This document shows positions 8,628-16,667 of a stretch of DNA of 64,000 nt, piece after piece. The position numbers and the translations under genes are program-made. The notes beneath the pieces were generated by a model that searched no databases, was not told the DNA's origin, and saw nothing but the letters and a program-made list of their open reading frames with translations. The DNA lies in the IMG/VR virus record IMGVR_UViG_3300024354_000015, positions 24,244 through 88,243 of that record; one strand, 5' to 3'. Source of the stretch: a virus. Positions within the stretch are counted from its first letter, which is position 1, and every line of letters begins with the position of its first letter.

Positions 8628-8908
8628 TATCGCCAGGATCTCCAACCTGACCACTCGCTAGACCCAATGCGGCAGGTAAAGCTGTCAGATGTGTATCCTA
8701 TCATATCAATCCAGTTCTTGGCAATGCCACGGAAGTACAGTTTAAATTCAAACTTAAGGTCAGGATTGCTCTCTTTGCTCATAGCATACTGCCACATAAT
8801 AAAATCGTGTGCTAGAAACAGGGCGCGGATCAAACTATATAACACGCAGGCAATACCAAATATTCCCATACCCACTGCTACCATTCCGATATATGCGAAG
8901 ATTTCCAT
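8627..8908 (-). CDS. Hypothetical membrane protein
   Basis: 93 aa with one long N-terminal hydrophobic segment (about residues 4-30) followed by a soluble tail containing aromatic residues. Strong Shine-Dalgarno AAGGAG 9 nt before ATG. First gene behind the consensus promoter at 8939-8967, so likely expressed early. Confidence 0.75.
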   Translation of the reverse strand: MEIFAYIGMVAVGMGIFGIACVLYSLIRALFLAHDFIMWQYAMSKESNPDLKFEFKLYFRGIAKNWIDMIGYTSDSFTCRIGSSEWSGWRSWR

Positions 8909-8925
8909 CGCCCGCTCCTTGTTAA

Positions 8926-8967
8926 TTACTATACCGCTATTATAACCTATTTGGGGGATAATGTCAA
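8926..8967 (-). promoter_or_regulatory. Consensus host-like promoter with shared downstream element
   Basis: Minus strand TTGACA, exactly 17 nt, TATAAT, then ATAGCGGTATAGTAA overlapping the start region. The same 15-nt downstream element follows the 17.7 kb promoter, suggesting an operator or initiation element. Confidence 0.85.
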
Positions 8968-9023
8968 CCAGAATTTTTGTTGCTTTTTTAACAATAAAAA
9001 AGTTACAATATTAGCAACATTGA

Positions 9024-9206
9024 TTAAAAATTGATTGACTTGCGTTCAAGTTTTTTAAGACTGTCACGCCGCATTAGGAAAGGTCTAGGATTGTTTTCTT
9101 TGTGAACAGTGAGATATTCTACGCCATCTATCACACGAACATCGCGAGTGTTCTCACATATCACACGTTCTTTACTACGTTCTACAATAAATGTAATAGG
9201 TTTCAT
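9024..9206 (-). CDS. Hypothetical small protein
   Basis: 60 aa, strongly basic C terminus (SLKKLERKSINF). SD AAGGAG before the ATG. It lies directly downstream of tRNA-Gly on the same strand and may be expressed from the tRNA transcript. Not recognised. Confidence 0.65.
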   Translation of the reverse strand: MKPITFIVERSKERVICENTRDVRVIDGVEYLTVHKENNPRPFLMRRDSLKKLERKSINF

Positions 9207-9229
9207 TTACTATCTCCTTGAAACTTGGA

Positions 9230-9301
9230 GCGGGCGAAGAGGTTCGAACTCTCGACGTCTTGCTTGGAAGGCAAGTGCTCTACCAACTGAGCTACGCCCG
9301 C
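9230..9301 (-). tRNA. tRNA-Gly (UCC)
   Basis: Acceptor GCGGGCG/CGCCCGC, anticodon stem CTTGC/GCAAG with loop CTTCCAA (anticodon TCC), T-loop TTCGAAC. Its 5' end supplies the TAG stop of the upstream gene. Confidence 0.93.
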
Positions 9302-9924
9302 ATAACTAATTGCTGGTTAAAAAACTCACTGTCTAAAATATCATATATTTCAGAAGTAAATCTTAAACTAGCGTTTATTCTTTCCTGACCACTTATATAC
9401 ATACCTCTGTGTGGTACAGCAATATTTACCCAGCTGGGCACTCCGCTGTCAATTCTAGCTATTTCTTTTGCAGTACCTGTGATTGTTCTGCCGCCAGGAT
9501 CATAGATACCATCAGTGGCATAGTCGGGTATTTTAGCATTAAAATCTATTTCAGCATCGTACCACACTGTGTAACTGCCTGTGCAACCTTGCACGGGTAT
9601 ATTAAGAGCTACATTAACATTAAATTCAGGATCGTCTATATGTATTGGTAATTCGGAATATTCTGGTCTCAGCCAGAATAAACACAGCACGTCAAAGTAT
9701 TTTAAAATTTTTAACCTATTCAATTCTCTCGTCAAACTTGGCAATTTTTTCAGTAGCTCTACTTTACTGTAGAGATCTTTAGTACTGTATCCCATTGTTT
9801 TTTCGCTGAATAACCTACTTGTCTTAGTTTCATTGAACAGATTTAAAATTTCTAGTTTTATATCAGCTAACGCATTAGGATCTATATTCGCGGGCTGATG
9901 CAGCCAGATTGGTATTTTGTTCAT
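9292..9924 (-). CDS. Putative 2OG-Fe(II) oxygenase-like protein
   Basis: 210 aa. Metal motif candidate LPIHIDDPEF (HxD), distal histidine in AVPHRGMY and a 2-oxoglutarate-type arginine in RINASLRF, in the order expected for a double-stranded beta-helix oxygenase. Several distant relatives occur in this window. Substrate unknown. The stop codon TAG is formed by positions 8-10 of the following tRNA-Gly, so CDS and tRNA overlap by 10 nt. Confidence 0.65.
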   Translation of the reverse strand: MNKIPIWLHQPANIDPNALADIKLEILNLFNETKTSRLFSEKTMGYSTKDLYSKVELLKKLPSLTRELNRLKILKYFDVLCLFWLRPEYSELPIHIDDPEFNVNVALNIPVQGCTGSYTVWYDAEIDFNAKIPDYATDGIYDPGGRTITGTAKEIARIDSGVPSWVNIAVPHRGMYISGQERINASLRFTSEIYDILDSEFFNQQLVMRA

Positions 9925-9940
9925 TATACAAGTCTCTTAT

Positions 9941-9948
9941 TATAAATA
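9941..9948 (+). promoter_or_regulatory. T4-type late promoter box
   Basis: TATAAATA on the plus strand, 21 nt before the ATG of the gene at 9970. Confidence 0.65.
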
Positions 9949-9969
9949 TTTTACTATTAAACTATCAAG

Positions 9970-10689
9970 ATGTCAAATTTTATCTATCTATTCAAAACAC
10001 AAAGACTTAATATGTTTGAAATAGCTGGAGCTCAAATTATTAAAAATGCACCGGATCAATTTTATAATATATGTGATTATATTCTAGAGGACAAATTTTT
10101 AAAAATACGTGCCCTGGGAGAAATCGTTACAAACTTTTTACCAAGAATTGAAGGCAATTACAGAAACTTCCGTAATGTTGACTGGCAATCTAGTCAAGAT
10201 TATCTAGATAGTATAATTAATACTGCATTTAAGCAGGGTAAACATCTTATGTTTGGAACTAATTCTCTAGAACAGTATAACTTTATAGTAGCAAAGTACC
10301 AGGATAGATGTTGTACTCTGGCAGTAACCTACACACAAGGAAGTTATCCCGCTTTATTAGAACACCTTGTGGATCATCACATACATCTTTTAAAGACTTC
10401 AGGTATAGAAATAACACCACAGGATAAATTTAATCTAGAAAATCTAACTCTAGAAGAACTTAAACAATACTATCTTAAAAGTTTTGATGAACAAGAATTA
10501 TTGCCTGCTTGTTTTAATTTAGATTCAGACTATACTATAGATTATTTAGACCTTATTAACCCGCAAAAATTTAACAACTGGCTAGAAACTTTAGGATTTC
10601 CCTTTACCAATACTAGTATAAAGTTTTATGAGGATTGGCTACGGTTAAATGGCATCCAACAAAAACTTTTTGACACGCACATTGGGTAG
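9970..10689 (+). CDS. Unrecognised protein, late promoter driven
   Basis: 239 aa on the plus strand, unlike most of the window. Contains a tight acidic C-terminal region and a phrase NPQKFNNWLETLGF that looks like a folded helical domain end. No catalytic motif recognised; sulfotransferase-like or kinase-like folds cannot be excluded. Ends in TAG and overlaps convergently the end of the phosphatase gene by 45 nt. Confidence 0.7.
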   Translation: MSNFIYLFKTQRLNMFEIAGAQIIKNAPDQFYNICDYILEDKFLKIRALGEIVTNFLPRIEGNYRNFRNVDWQSSQDYLDSIINTAFKQGKHLMFGTNSLEQYNFIVAKYQDRCCTLAVTYTQGSYPALLEHLVDHHIHLLKTSGIEITPQDKFNLENLTLEELKQYYLKSFDEQELLPACFNLDSDYTIDYLDLINPQKFNNWLETLGFPFTNTSIKFYEDWLRLNGIQQKLFDTHIG

Positions 10690-11040
10690 TCTAAACTTTC
10701 CAGTATCAGCTAGTCCTAGAACAATACCTACTTCACAAACTGCACCACTACGACAGAGACCTGCTGTGCAATGTACTACTACATTCATTCTGTCAGACAC
10801 TGCACGTTTAAGTAACAAAGTGATATCCTGTGCCTGTGTTCTAGATATCTTGGTTTCTTCAGGGAAGCCATCTTGATCGTCGGCATCTAGAAATTCAAAC
10901 CTATGGACTTCTTTAAAAGAGTGTTTGGGGGTAGGAAACCAGCCTGCAGGATCGGCTATTTGTATCAACATACTATTGGGGCCAGCATCGAAATGATGCC
11001 CGTTTTTGACATCAATGGCGGCTACATTTTCTATCCACAT
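10645..11040 (-). CDS. Tyrosine/dual-specificity protein phosphatase
   Basis: 131 aa from ATG at 11040. The P-loop signature VVHCTAGLCRSG (CX5R) with the catalytic cysteine and arginine is clear, and an upstream Asp-rich region (FLDADDQDG) could hold the general acid. Small size fits minimal DSP-type phosphatases. It could dephosphorylate host or phage proteins, or nucleic acid 5' ends as some DSPs do. It follows tRNA-Ala on the same strand. Confidence 0.85.
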   Translation of the reverse strand: MWIENVAAIDVKNGHHFDAGPNSMLIQIADPAGWFPTPKHSFKEVHRFEFLDADDQDGFPEETKISRTQAQDITLLLKRAVSDRMNVVVHCTAGLCRSGAVCEVGIVLGLADTGKFRLPNVRVKKFLLDAI

Positions 11041-11056
11041 AATACACTCCTTAAAA

Positions 11057-11132
11057 TGGTGGAGGTGACAGGACTCGAACCCGCTACCTTGACCTTGCAA
11101 AGGTCCTGCTCTCCCAGCTGAGCTACACCCCC
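11057..11132 (-). tRNA. tRNA-Ala (UGC), CCA encoded
   Basis: Acceptor GGGGGTG/CACCTCC followed by encoded ACCA; anticodon loop TTTGCAA gives TGC; T-loop TTCGAGT. One mismatch at the base of the anticodon stem. Confidence 0.92.
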
Positions 11133-11157
11133 ATTTTCTTTTACTATAACAACTCAC

Positions 11158-11165
11158 TATAAATA
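11158..11165 (+). promoter_or_regulatory. Late promoter box 5 nt before ATG (leaderless)
   Basis: TATAAATA, then TTTTT, then ATG of the gene at 11171. No Shine-Dalgarno fits. With T4 late geometry, transcription would begin on the A of the ATG. Confidence 0.75.
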
Positions 11166-11170
11166 TTTTT

Positions 11171-11707
11171 ATGCTTCCCTACAAAGCCATAGACCTTCCT
11201 GACTTTCAAATTATTAAACCTAAGCTGATAGATCTTATGTACAAGACTATCACAGACTTCGATTCTACAAACACCAAGGCTACCAGTCACGATCTTATAG
11301 AACAATATTGCCCAGAACTAGTAAAGTTTTTTAACGCAAACAATCTTGTACTAGATGTAGGAAGATTTTTTGTAACTCCACCTAGAGATGGGTTATACAT
11401 CCACGTAGACGGAAATTCGGAAGTTTCCAGAATTTTTAGTCTTAACTTACCACTACTAAACTGCGATCAGTCGGAAATGATCTGGTGGGATAATGTAGAT
11501 ATTGTGGAATATCGTAGTCATCAATCCTACGGTAACAATATTGCCAAAATGGACGGTGAGAATAAAATTAAATTAGCTGGCCTTGCTCTTACCACACCAC
11601 ATCTAGTTAGAGTAGATATACCACACAGTGTGGAAAATAACCAGGATAAACTTAGAGCTATATTCTCAATGAGATTTAAACCTGAACCTTACCATCTTTG
11701 GTATTAA
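11171..11707 (+). CDS. Putative 2OG-Fe(II) oxygenase-like protein
   Basis: 178 aa. LYIHVDGNSE provides HxD, the distal region VDIPHSVENN the second His, and AIFSMRF the arginine strand, matching the double-stranded beta-helix oxygenase order. Divergently placed plus-strand gene with its own late box. Its last base starts the closing stem of RNA module A. Substrate unknown. Confidence 0.65.
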   Translation: MLPYKAIDLPDFQIIKPKLIDLMYKTITDFDSTNTKATSHDLIEQYCPELVKFFNANNLVLDVGRFFVTPPRDGLYIHVDGNSEVSRIFSLNLPLLNCDQSEMIWWDNVDIVEYRSHQSYGNNIAKMDGENKIKLAGLALTTPHLVRVDIPHSVENNQDKLRAIFSMRFKPEPYHLWY

Positions 11708-11879
11708 TATTGAAACACACTACTCTCGTTGTGGTCGCCGCCGCGGAACGGCATCGCAATGTGCTTCAATATGCAGTCTCGTTTATCGTCCGAGACTGCT
11801 AAGACGGGGTCTGTAGACTACTGACAATTTATCCTACTGTACGCCGTCAGTAAAGGCGACTTCCTCACACGCGATAATA
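11707..11879 (-). ncRNA. Structured RNA module A and adjacent hairpin RNA
   Basis: On the minus strand 11772-11758 (ATATTGAAGCACATT) pairs with 11721-11707 (AGTGTGTTTCAATAT) as a 15-bp stem containing G.U pairs that would be A.C mismatches on the plus strand, so the RNA is read from the minus strand. Upstream of it is a 9-bp hairpin GCAGTCTCG/CGAGACTGC (11773-11799) and further pairing up to 11879. GC content is above that of the neighbouring genes and no coding frame is convincing. Member of the module family described in findings. Confidence 0.65.
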
Positions 11880-12164
11880 TTATATGTATCTGTCTATATA
11901 GAGACCAACACTAGCAGCTCTTTGTACTAGTCGTTGTTCCTTGATGCTTTCGGCATAGGCATACTGAGTTAAAAATTCAGTGTCCTTCATATAATTGTAA
12001 TTTCTTAATAACCTAAGACCTTCCTGCATAGAAATAAGCTTGACAAGTTCGTTGTAATTTTGTAATTCAGCATCTTGTCTTTTATACTTGGCTAACACTT
12101 GTTGATGTTGGCCAACTTGAGCATAGTCAGTTAGTAAAGAACTAGGCACACGGTAAACTATCAT
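11880..12164 (-). CDS. Hypothetical protein
   Basis: 94 aa, mostly helical, rich in Gln and Tyr; a probable coiled-coil middle (KYKRQDAELQNYNELVKLI). Start overlaps the previous stop by 4 nt. Not recognised. Confidence 0.68.
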   Translation of the reverse strand: MIVYRVPSSLLTDYAQVGQHQQVLAKYKRQDAELQNYNELVKLISMQEGLRLLRNYNYMKDTEFLTQYAYAESIKEQRLVQRAASVGLYIDRYI

Positions 12165-12409
12165 TGTTCTAGGTCCTTGGCATCAATGCAAGTACCGCCC
12201 TTGAACACATAGACATCACTGTCTATTCTTAACTGTTCAAAAACGTGGTTATTGACACATTTGTAGGGATCTTTGTGATTGTCCATATAATACAATACCC
12301 CATAGCCTATGCCCGCTAGTAACATTAAAATAGGTATATATTTTAAATACTTAACTATTTCGGGAAGAGCACTTAATATTTGAGGTAAATTCTTTAACAG
12401 GTCTTTCAT
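12161..12409 (-). CDS. Single-pass membrane protein, leaderless late gene
   Basis: 82 aa. An amphipathic N terminus is followed by a hydrophobic segment YIPILMLLAGIGYGVLYY (about residues 25-42) and a soluble tail with two Cys (CVNN, GGTC) that could form a disulphide outside the membrane. Spanin or holin-like function is possible but not shown. GTTAAATA ends exactly 5 nt before the ATG and no Shine-Dalgarno is seen. Confidence 0.72.
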   Translation of the reverse strand: MKDLLKNLPQILSALPEIVKYLKYIPILMLLAGIGYGVLYYMDNHKDPYKCVNNHVFEQLRIDSDVYVFKGGTCIDAKDLEQ

Positions 12410-12414
12410 ACCTG

Positions 12415-12422
12415 TATTTAAC
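12415..12422 (-). promoter_or_regulatory. Late-like box 5 nt before ATG (leaderless)
   Basis: Minus strand GTTAAATA, CAGGT, ATG. Same spacing as eight other genes of the window. Confidence 0.55.
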
Positions 12423-12428
12423 AGGGAA

Positions 12429-12638
12429 TTACTGATCTAGGCGTGGTACGCTCAAAGCGGTTCTAAAAGCTTCCAGTTCAGCCTCATCAAAAAACAGTTC
12501 CATCTTGGTCTGTATGGCCTCGGGGTCCTTGGCCCAGTCGAACTTAGTAAAAATATGCACTCTAAAAAGTGCCGGGGGAAAATCCACTGGCGTGACTTCA
12601 CAATAGAGTTTATAACCCTGAGCTTCCGTTATTAGCAT
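12429..12638 (-). CDS. Hypothetical small protein
   Basis: 69 aa, acidic with Phe/Trp-rich middle (HIFTKFDWAKD). SD-like AAGGGGAAAG upstream. Not recognised; follows tRNA-Asn. Confidence 0.65.
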   Translation of the reverse strand: MLITEAQGYKLYCEVTPVDFPPALFRVHIFTKFDWAKDPEAIQTKMELFFDEAELEAFRTALSVPRLDQ

Positions 12639-12661
12639 TACTTTCCCCTTATAAAATTGGC

Positions 12662-12733
12662 TCCAGCGGTTGGGATCGAACCAACGACCAATTGATTAAC
12701 AGTCAACTGCTACTACCACTGAGCTACGCTGGA
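12662..12733 (-). tRNA. tRNA-Asn (GUU)
   Basis: Acceptor TCCAGCG/CGCTGGA, anticodon loop CTGTTAA (GTT), T-loop TTCGATC. No CCA-final A matched in the genome. Confidence 0.92.
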
Positions 12734-12740
12734 ATAAAAT

Positions 12741-12816
12741 TGGTAGGAAGTGACGGGATCGAACCGCCGACATTCTGCGTGTAAAGCAGACGCTCTACCA
12801 ACTGAGCTAACTTCCC
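12741..12816 (-). tRNA. tRNA-Val (UAC), CCA encoded
   Basis: Acceptor GGGAAGT/ACTTCCT plus ACCA, anticodon stem TCTGC/GCAGA with loop TTTACAC (TAC), T-loop TTCGATC. Confidence 0.93.
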
Positions 12817-12856
12817 ATATAACATTTTACTACTAAAAGTTTATTAAGTCGAATTG

Positions 12857-13909
12857 TTATTCGCCAAATAAACCAAAAACATAATTGTTGTAATACTTGT
12901 AAAAATATTCTAGACCTAGTTCCATAGGATTGTGTACAGGTCCGTAATCACTATAATTATTGTTATTAAGATGACATCTACCCTGATCCATACGCCTTGC
13001 TATTTCATCATCTTCATAACAGGTTTCCATATAGGCAGCCTGATGAGCTTGAACAAACTCAGGTTCAAATAAAGCTATATCCTCGGGATAATAAAATTCA
13101 ACAATATTTTTTGTGCGCTGTGGTGTTTCCGGCCACAGACTAGAAATTACTAAAACTTCAGGATACCATTCCACCATTACATTAGGATAGATGGTCAGCC
13201 ATATTGCCCCAAATTCAGGTATTTGTCCCTTACGATAATTCATTAATACATCGTGCCAGCGACGATAAACTGGTGTACCGGGAGTGCGCAATTCATTATG
13301 AACTCCCACAGTCTGCACACTATACCAGTCACCAAACTGCCAGTCTAGTTTATTACAATCTACAAAATTACCAAGGCCAGGATGGAAAGGTACCACGTGA
13401 TAATCGTCTAGGTAGACTTCTATAAAGGTCTTCCAGTTGTAATCACAATGATGTTCCTGAGTGCTATGGTACTGGTAATTGTTAAAATCAAAATACTTAC
13501 CAGCTCTCATACCAATAAGATCTCGAACAATGTTAAACTTACCTGATTCAAAAAATAGACCGTTCCAGCTCTGTGTGCTAAATTTTCTTAGTGGTCTATT
13601 AGGGCAAGGATCAAAATGTGGGGCGCCAACAAGTTCGCCTTCTAGATTGTAGGTCCAGCCGTGTAATGGACAAATAATGTTTGATGTTTCTCCACTGCCT
13701 GTTAGCATTACTGCTTGGCGGTGGCGGCAGACATTTTCTATACACTCTATACCGTTGTTGTTTTTAACTAACACTCTACCACTATTGTCCTGTGGAAGTG
13801 TGCGATAGTTATTGACAGATAGTTCGTGTCCTAGATATCTTGCCTGTTTAAAAAGTAATTGTTCGCGTTCTAATATTTTATCGTCGAAATAAAAATGACT
13901 GGGTTTCAT
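12857..13909 (-). CDS. Rieske non-haem iron oxygenase, alpha-subunit type
   Basis: 350 aa. N-terminal Rieske [2Fe-2S] domain with CRHRQ (CxH) and CPLHGW (CxxH) about 17 residues later; catalytic domain with DDYHVVPFHPG (the bridging Asp and two His ligands of the mononuclear iron). The architecture resembles choline/carnitine-type monooxygenases. An electron donor is needed and not seen here. Its ATG overlaps the small upstream ORF (TAATG). Phage-borne oxygenases of this type may tailor small molecules or lipids; substrate unknown. Confidence 0.86.
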   Translation of the reverse strand: MKPSHFYFDDKILEREQLLFKQARYLGHELSVNNYRTLPQDNSGRVLVKNNNGIECIENVCRHRQAVMLTGSGETSNIICPLHGWTYNLEGELVGAPHFDPCPNRPLRKFSTQSWNGLFFESGKFNIVRDLIGMRAGKYFDFNNYQYHSTQEHHCDYNWKTFIEVYLDDYHVVPFHPGLGNFVDCNKLDWQFGDWYSVQTVGVHNELRTPGTPVYRRWHDVLMNYRKGQIPEFGAIWLTIYPNVMVEWYPEVLVISSLWPETPQRTKNIVEFYYPEDIALFEPEFVQAHQAAYMETCYEDDEIARRMDQGRCHLNNNNYSDYGPVHNPMELGLEYFYKYYNNYVFGLFGE

Positions 13910-14058
13910 TAAATTATTTTTTTAGTATCAGTTACGACAAGTCCCATCTCTTTTAAATGTCGTGCAACAAGTGTATCTATATGTTTATTAACTCTTTTTA
14001 TTGCTGCATTACATTTTTTATCTAGTTCAGTATCAGTTTTGACTTTTTTCTTAGTCAT
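13909..14058 (-). CDS. Hypothetical small basic protein
   Basis: 49 aa, lysine-rich (MTKKKVKTDTELDKK), helical. Start overlaps the previous stop (ATGACTAA) and its TAA overlaps the Rieske ATG, so it is tightly coupled. Not recognised. Confidence 0.62.
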   Translation of the reverse strand: MTKKKVKTDTELDKKCNAAIKRVNKHIDTLVARHLKEMGLVVTDTKKII

Positions 14059-14347
14059 TATTTACTCCCTGAGTGGGTGCTAGGTTATATCTTCTTCTAT
14101 ATTGAGAGTCCACACTACCTGATGCTTCAGGACTAATATATTTAACATTGGATTCCACAGGCAGGCCAAAAGTTTTTAAGATGTTAGCCTTGTCTGCCTG
14201 GCTACCGCAAGATTTTACACACTCTTGCACTATTAATTTAGCCAATCTCAGTATGGCCTCTTTATCATAATCGTCAAGATTGTCCCAGCAACCCTGAGCA
14301 GTCATACCTGCTTGATACATAAGGTCGTCCAATAGATTGCTATTCAT
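14051..14347 (-). CDS. Hypothetical protein
   Basis: 98 aa. Two helical halves; shares with the next upstream gene the pattern of a short acidic helix followed by LIVQECV / LVVQECL, suggesting the two are paralogues. Overlaps that gene by 8 nt. Not recognised. Confidence 0.7.
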   Translation of the reverse strand: MNSNLLDDLMYQAGMTAQGCWDNLDDYDKEAILRLAKLIVQECVKSCGSQADKANILKTFGLPVESNVKYISPEASGSVDSQYRRRYNLAPTQGVNND

Positions 14348-14585
14348 TGTCTTGATTTCTCCCTAGACCAAAATGTTGTTTTAGATCCTGTCTAAAACTT
14401 TTTAAGTATATATCCCTCTCTTCTTTACTGTCTTCCCGAATGTGTTCATTTAAAATGTCTAGACATTCCTGTACAACTAACCTAGCAAATATTTTATTAT
14501 AATGTTCTATCCAAAGGTCAGGAGCCAGTACTCCCTTGGGCACTGACTCCTTGGCTTTCTCTGAAATGTTTTTTATTAAATCCAT
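14340..14585 (-). CDS. Hypothetical protein, paralogue of the next gene
   Basis: 81 aa, helical, with FARLVVQECLDIL matching the LAKLIVQECVKSC segment of the downstream protein. Ends in TAG. First gene after tRNA-Arg on the minus strand. Confidence 0.7.
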   Translation of the reverse strand: MDLIKNISEKAKESVPKGVLAPDLWIEHYNKIFARLVVQECLDILNEHIREDSKEERDIYLKSFRQDLKQHFGLGRNQDNE

Positions 14586-14600
14586 TTAATTATTTTTGGA

Positions 14601-14674
14601 CCGTCCTGAGGGAGTCGAACCCCCGACCTTCAAGTTCGTAGCCTGATGCTCTAATCCTACTGAGCTAAGGACGG
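14601..14674 (-). tRNA. tRNA-Arg (ACG)
   Basis: Acceptor CCGTCCT/AGGACGG, anticodon loop CTACGAA (ACG), T-loop TTCGACT. A34 would need deamination to inosine by host TadA. Confidence 0.92.
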
Positions 14675-14675
14675 A

Positions 14676-14879
14676 TTAATCTCTACGTTTTTTCCAATCA
14701 TAACCAGGTCCAGTTTCCGTTACACCAAACTCGCCAACCATATCAGCAAGCTCGCTGCACATAGTAACATACTTTCTACCAGTACTTCTAAGATGCTGAC
14801 AATAATTAAGTGCTTCTGTCATATCTTCAAATTCTTGACCGTAGGTTTCATCACCGTAGGTCCAATATACTTTATACAT
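14676..14879 (-). CDS. Hypothetical small protein
   Basis: 67 aa, acidic and aromatic (KVYWTYGDETYGQEFED). Stops 2 nt before tRNA-Arg and starts just after tRNA-Tyr. Not recognised. Confidence 0.66.
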   Translation of the reverse strand: MYKVYWTYGDETYGQEFEDMTEALNYCQHLRSTGRKYVTMCSELADMVGEFGVTETGPGYDWKKRRD

Positions 14880-14895
14880 ATCTACTTTCTTAACT

Positions 14896-14982
14896 TGGTG
14901 GGTGCTCTCCGATTCGAACAGAGAAGGCCAAAGACAACAGATTTACAGTCTGCCCCCGATACCATTACGGGACTAAGCACCC
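14896..14982 (-). tRNA. tRNA-Tyr (GUA), class II, CCA encoded
   Basis: Acceptor GGGTGCT/AGCACCC plus ACCA; anticodon stem GCAGA/TCTGT, loop CTGTAAA (GTA); long variable arm; T-loop TTCGAAT. Confidence 0.92.
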
Positions 14983-15093
14983 AATCTAAATCTTGCTATG
15001 TTCTTTTGCGAGAACTCTAGTTGCAGTCTGAGAGGCTTGAGTCCTAGGATACAGAGGCCGTCCTGCCACAGCGTAAAGCGACACTGTGCATCT

Positions 15094-15170
15094 TGGTACA
15101 CCGTAGGGGATTCGAACCCGCTCTAGCCACCTTGAAAGGGTGGTGACCTCAACCAGATGTCTAACGGTGC
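15094..15170 (-). tRNA. tRNA-Glu (UUC), CCA encoded
   Basis: Acceptor GCACCGT/ACGGTGT plus ACCA, anticodon stem CCACC/GGTGG with loop CTTTCAA (TTC), T-loop TTCGAAT. The spacers on both sides (14983-15093, 15171-15249) contain hairpins and no gene. Confidence 0.91.
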
Positions 15171-15249
15171 AATAAAAACTCTCGGCAAGCCTAAGCCACC
15201 TGCCTTCCCCTACCTATCAAGGCTTAGATGTAGTGTAGAGAAACTTGGC

Positions 15250-15320
15250 GGTCCCAAGGGGAGTCGAACCCCTCCTTCTGCCGTGACAGGGCGGTGTACT
15301 AACCGATATACTATGGAACC
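15250..15320 (-). tRNA. tRNA-Asp (GUC)
   Basis: Acceptor GGTTCCA/TGGGACC, anticodon loop CTGTCAC (GTC), T-loop TTCGACT. One C.A mismatch in the anticodon stem. Confidence 0.9.
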
Positions 15321-16110
15321 TTATATTAGTATTATATTAGTAAGTGCTATCGTGCCAATTTAGGAGTCCGGTGCTTCCGTTCCAGAGCGTATGGCTGGTT
15401 ATGTCAGGACCTGTTCCACGCCAGTTAGGCCCGCATAGTAAATGATCAGTTTACGATACCCAATGTTTCATCGATAACACTTGCTAATATATTGGTTAGG
15501 CCACGCTTTTCCACGGTCGCCCCTATCCTGGAGTTGTTACCCTGTCCGAACACTGTTTGGCAGACGGCCGACGAAGTGTCCACGCTGCTAGGTCGTCTGT
15601 CTCTAGTAACGCTAACGGTGCCCTAGCCACCGGGCCTTGTCGTGTGCCATACGCTACTTTTAGGAAAGTAGTAACCGGATTCTTGACTTTCTGAAACACA
15701 CTATATCCAATCTCAAGGGCACTCTTTAGAATGCGACTCATACTTGTGAAATCCACTACAATGTGTTTTAGAAAGTGTTAAGACTGAGATTACATCTTAA
15801 CTACAAGCACCTCGGGTATTATAGTCAGCCTTGCGAGCCAATCTTCTCCACGACATCCACAAGATCCATATCGCTATGTGATCCAGTCTGCTTGCAGCAT
15901 CGCCGTTTAAAGACAGGCAGTAGTCTTGTCATTGTATGCTACTCTGTACCTTATTACCCGTTGAACTTGCGGTCCATTAAGCCTTGCGAGCTACGAATCT
16001 TCTAGTACAAATCAGTTTCACCTTGCGGGTTAGACTGAACTTAGTTAGCTTACGCCCTAAGTGTTAGATGCTTTTCACATACAACCGGAGCAGTCTTTGC
16101 GTTTTTGTTT
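15321..16110 (-). ncRNA. Large structured non-coding RNA, 3' portion (GOLLD/ROOL-like candidate)
   Basis: About 790 nt between tRNA-Lys and tRNA-Asp with no credible gene and a GC content well above the coding DNA. On the minus strand it holds repeated hairpins with a CGCAA pentaloop (for example GCT-CGCAA-GGC near 15828 and 15982, GGAC-CGCAA-GTTC near 15962, ACC-CGCAA-GGT near 16023) and module E (15686-15776), closed by ACTTTCTAAAACACATT/AGTGTGTTTCAGAAAGT. Size, position inside a phage tRNA array and an adjacent embedded tRNA are as known for GOLLD RNAs; identity is not proven. Confidence 0.6.
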
Positions 16111-16182
16111 AATGATAGTTGGATTTGAACCAACTGCCTACAGTTTAAAAGGACTGTTGCTCTACCAATGAGCTATATCAAC
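16111..16182 (-). tRNA. tRNA-Lys-like (UUU) with 8-nt anticodon loop
   Basis: T-arm GTTGG/CCAAC with TTCAAAT loop and a normal D-arm are clear. The anticodon stem ACAGT/ACTGT closes an 8-nt loop CCTTTTAA instead of 7 nt, and the acceptor stem GTTGATA/TATCATT has a T-T mismatch and a G.T pair. No CCA. It lies inside the structured RNA locus. Either a degenerate tRNA, a frameshift-suppressor type tRNA, or an RNA domain of the surrounding large RNA. Confidence 0.7.
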
Positions 16183-16665
16183 CTACTATGATGTGCTGCT
16201 CCAGTTGCCGCATACTCTTTTGGAATACACGATACAACACACCACGTACCTTTCGCCTGCCGGCTACTCAGTAGTATTTCACGATTCTTGTGACGCCTCA
16301 CAGCAGCCCCAAGTACCATTCATACTGCACACAAGCCCTTGGCTGCGAAACCTTGGACAAATGCACTACCCTTTCTCATACCAACTAACTGGTTGGTTTT
16401 GTAGTGAAGTCAGCACCACCTGTTACTTTCCTTGCACCCTAGTTCCCTTGCGGGCTAGTCGATACAAGTTCTTTCCACTACACCAGCTTCATTGTTACAA
16501 CCACCGGTCTTATCAGTGATCGCTACCTCGCGGTAGTGAGCAGGCTTGTTTAACTGGACCATCTCTGGCGCAGTCCTGTAGGAGGATTCTGCTTTGGGTG
16601 ACTCACGCCACTTATCCTTAGTTAGACGGCGAACCGCCTAACAAGAGATTAAACTCCCTAAGTAT
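16183..16665 (-). ncRNA. Large structured non-coding RNA, 5' portion
   Basis: About 480 nt starting just downstream of the promoter at 16668-16696 and running into the Lys tRNA. Stable elements on the minus strand: a 9-bp hairpin with TTCG tetraloop (GTTAGGCGG/CCGTCTAAC, 16622-16643), CTACC-GCGA-GGTAG (GNRA loop) and CCC-GCAA-GGG. No RBS-linked reading frame is convincing on either strand. Together with 15321-16110 it would form a transcript of about 1.35 kb with an embedded tRNA. Confidence 0.58.
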
Positions 16666-16667
16666 CT

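Noticed and set aside
15523-15756. 77-codon minus-strand open frame inside the large RNA
   Set aside because: No RBS, atypical composition, and it runs through the paired arms of module E; the structured RNA explains the sequence better.
16193-16519. 108-codon plus-strand open frame
   Set aside because: Cys/His/Tyr-rich low-probability protein opposite the structured RNA, no RBS or late box.
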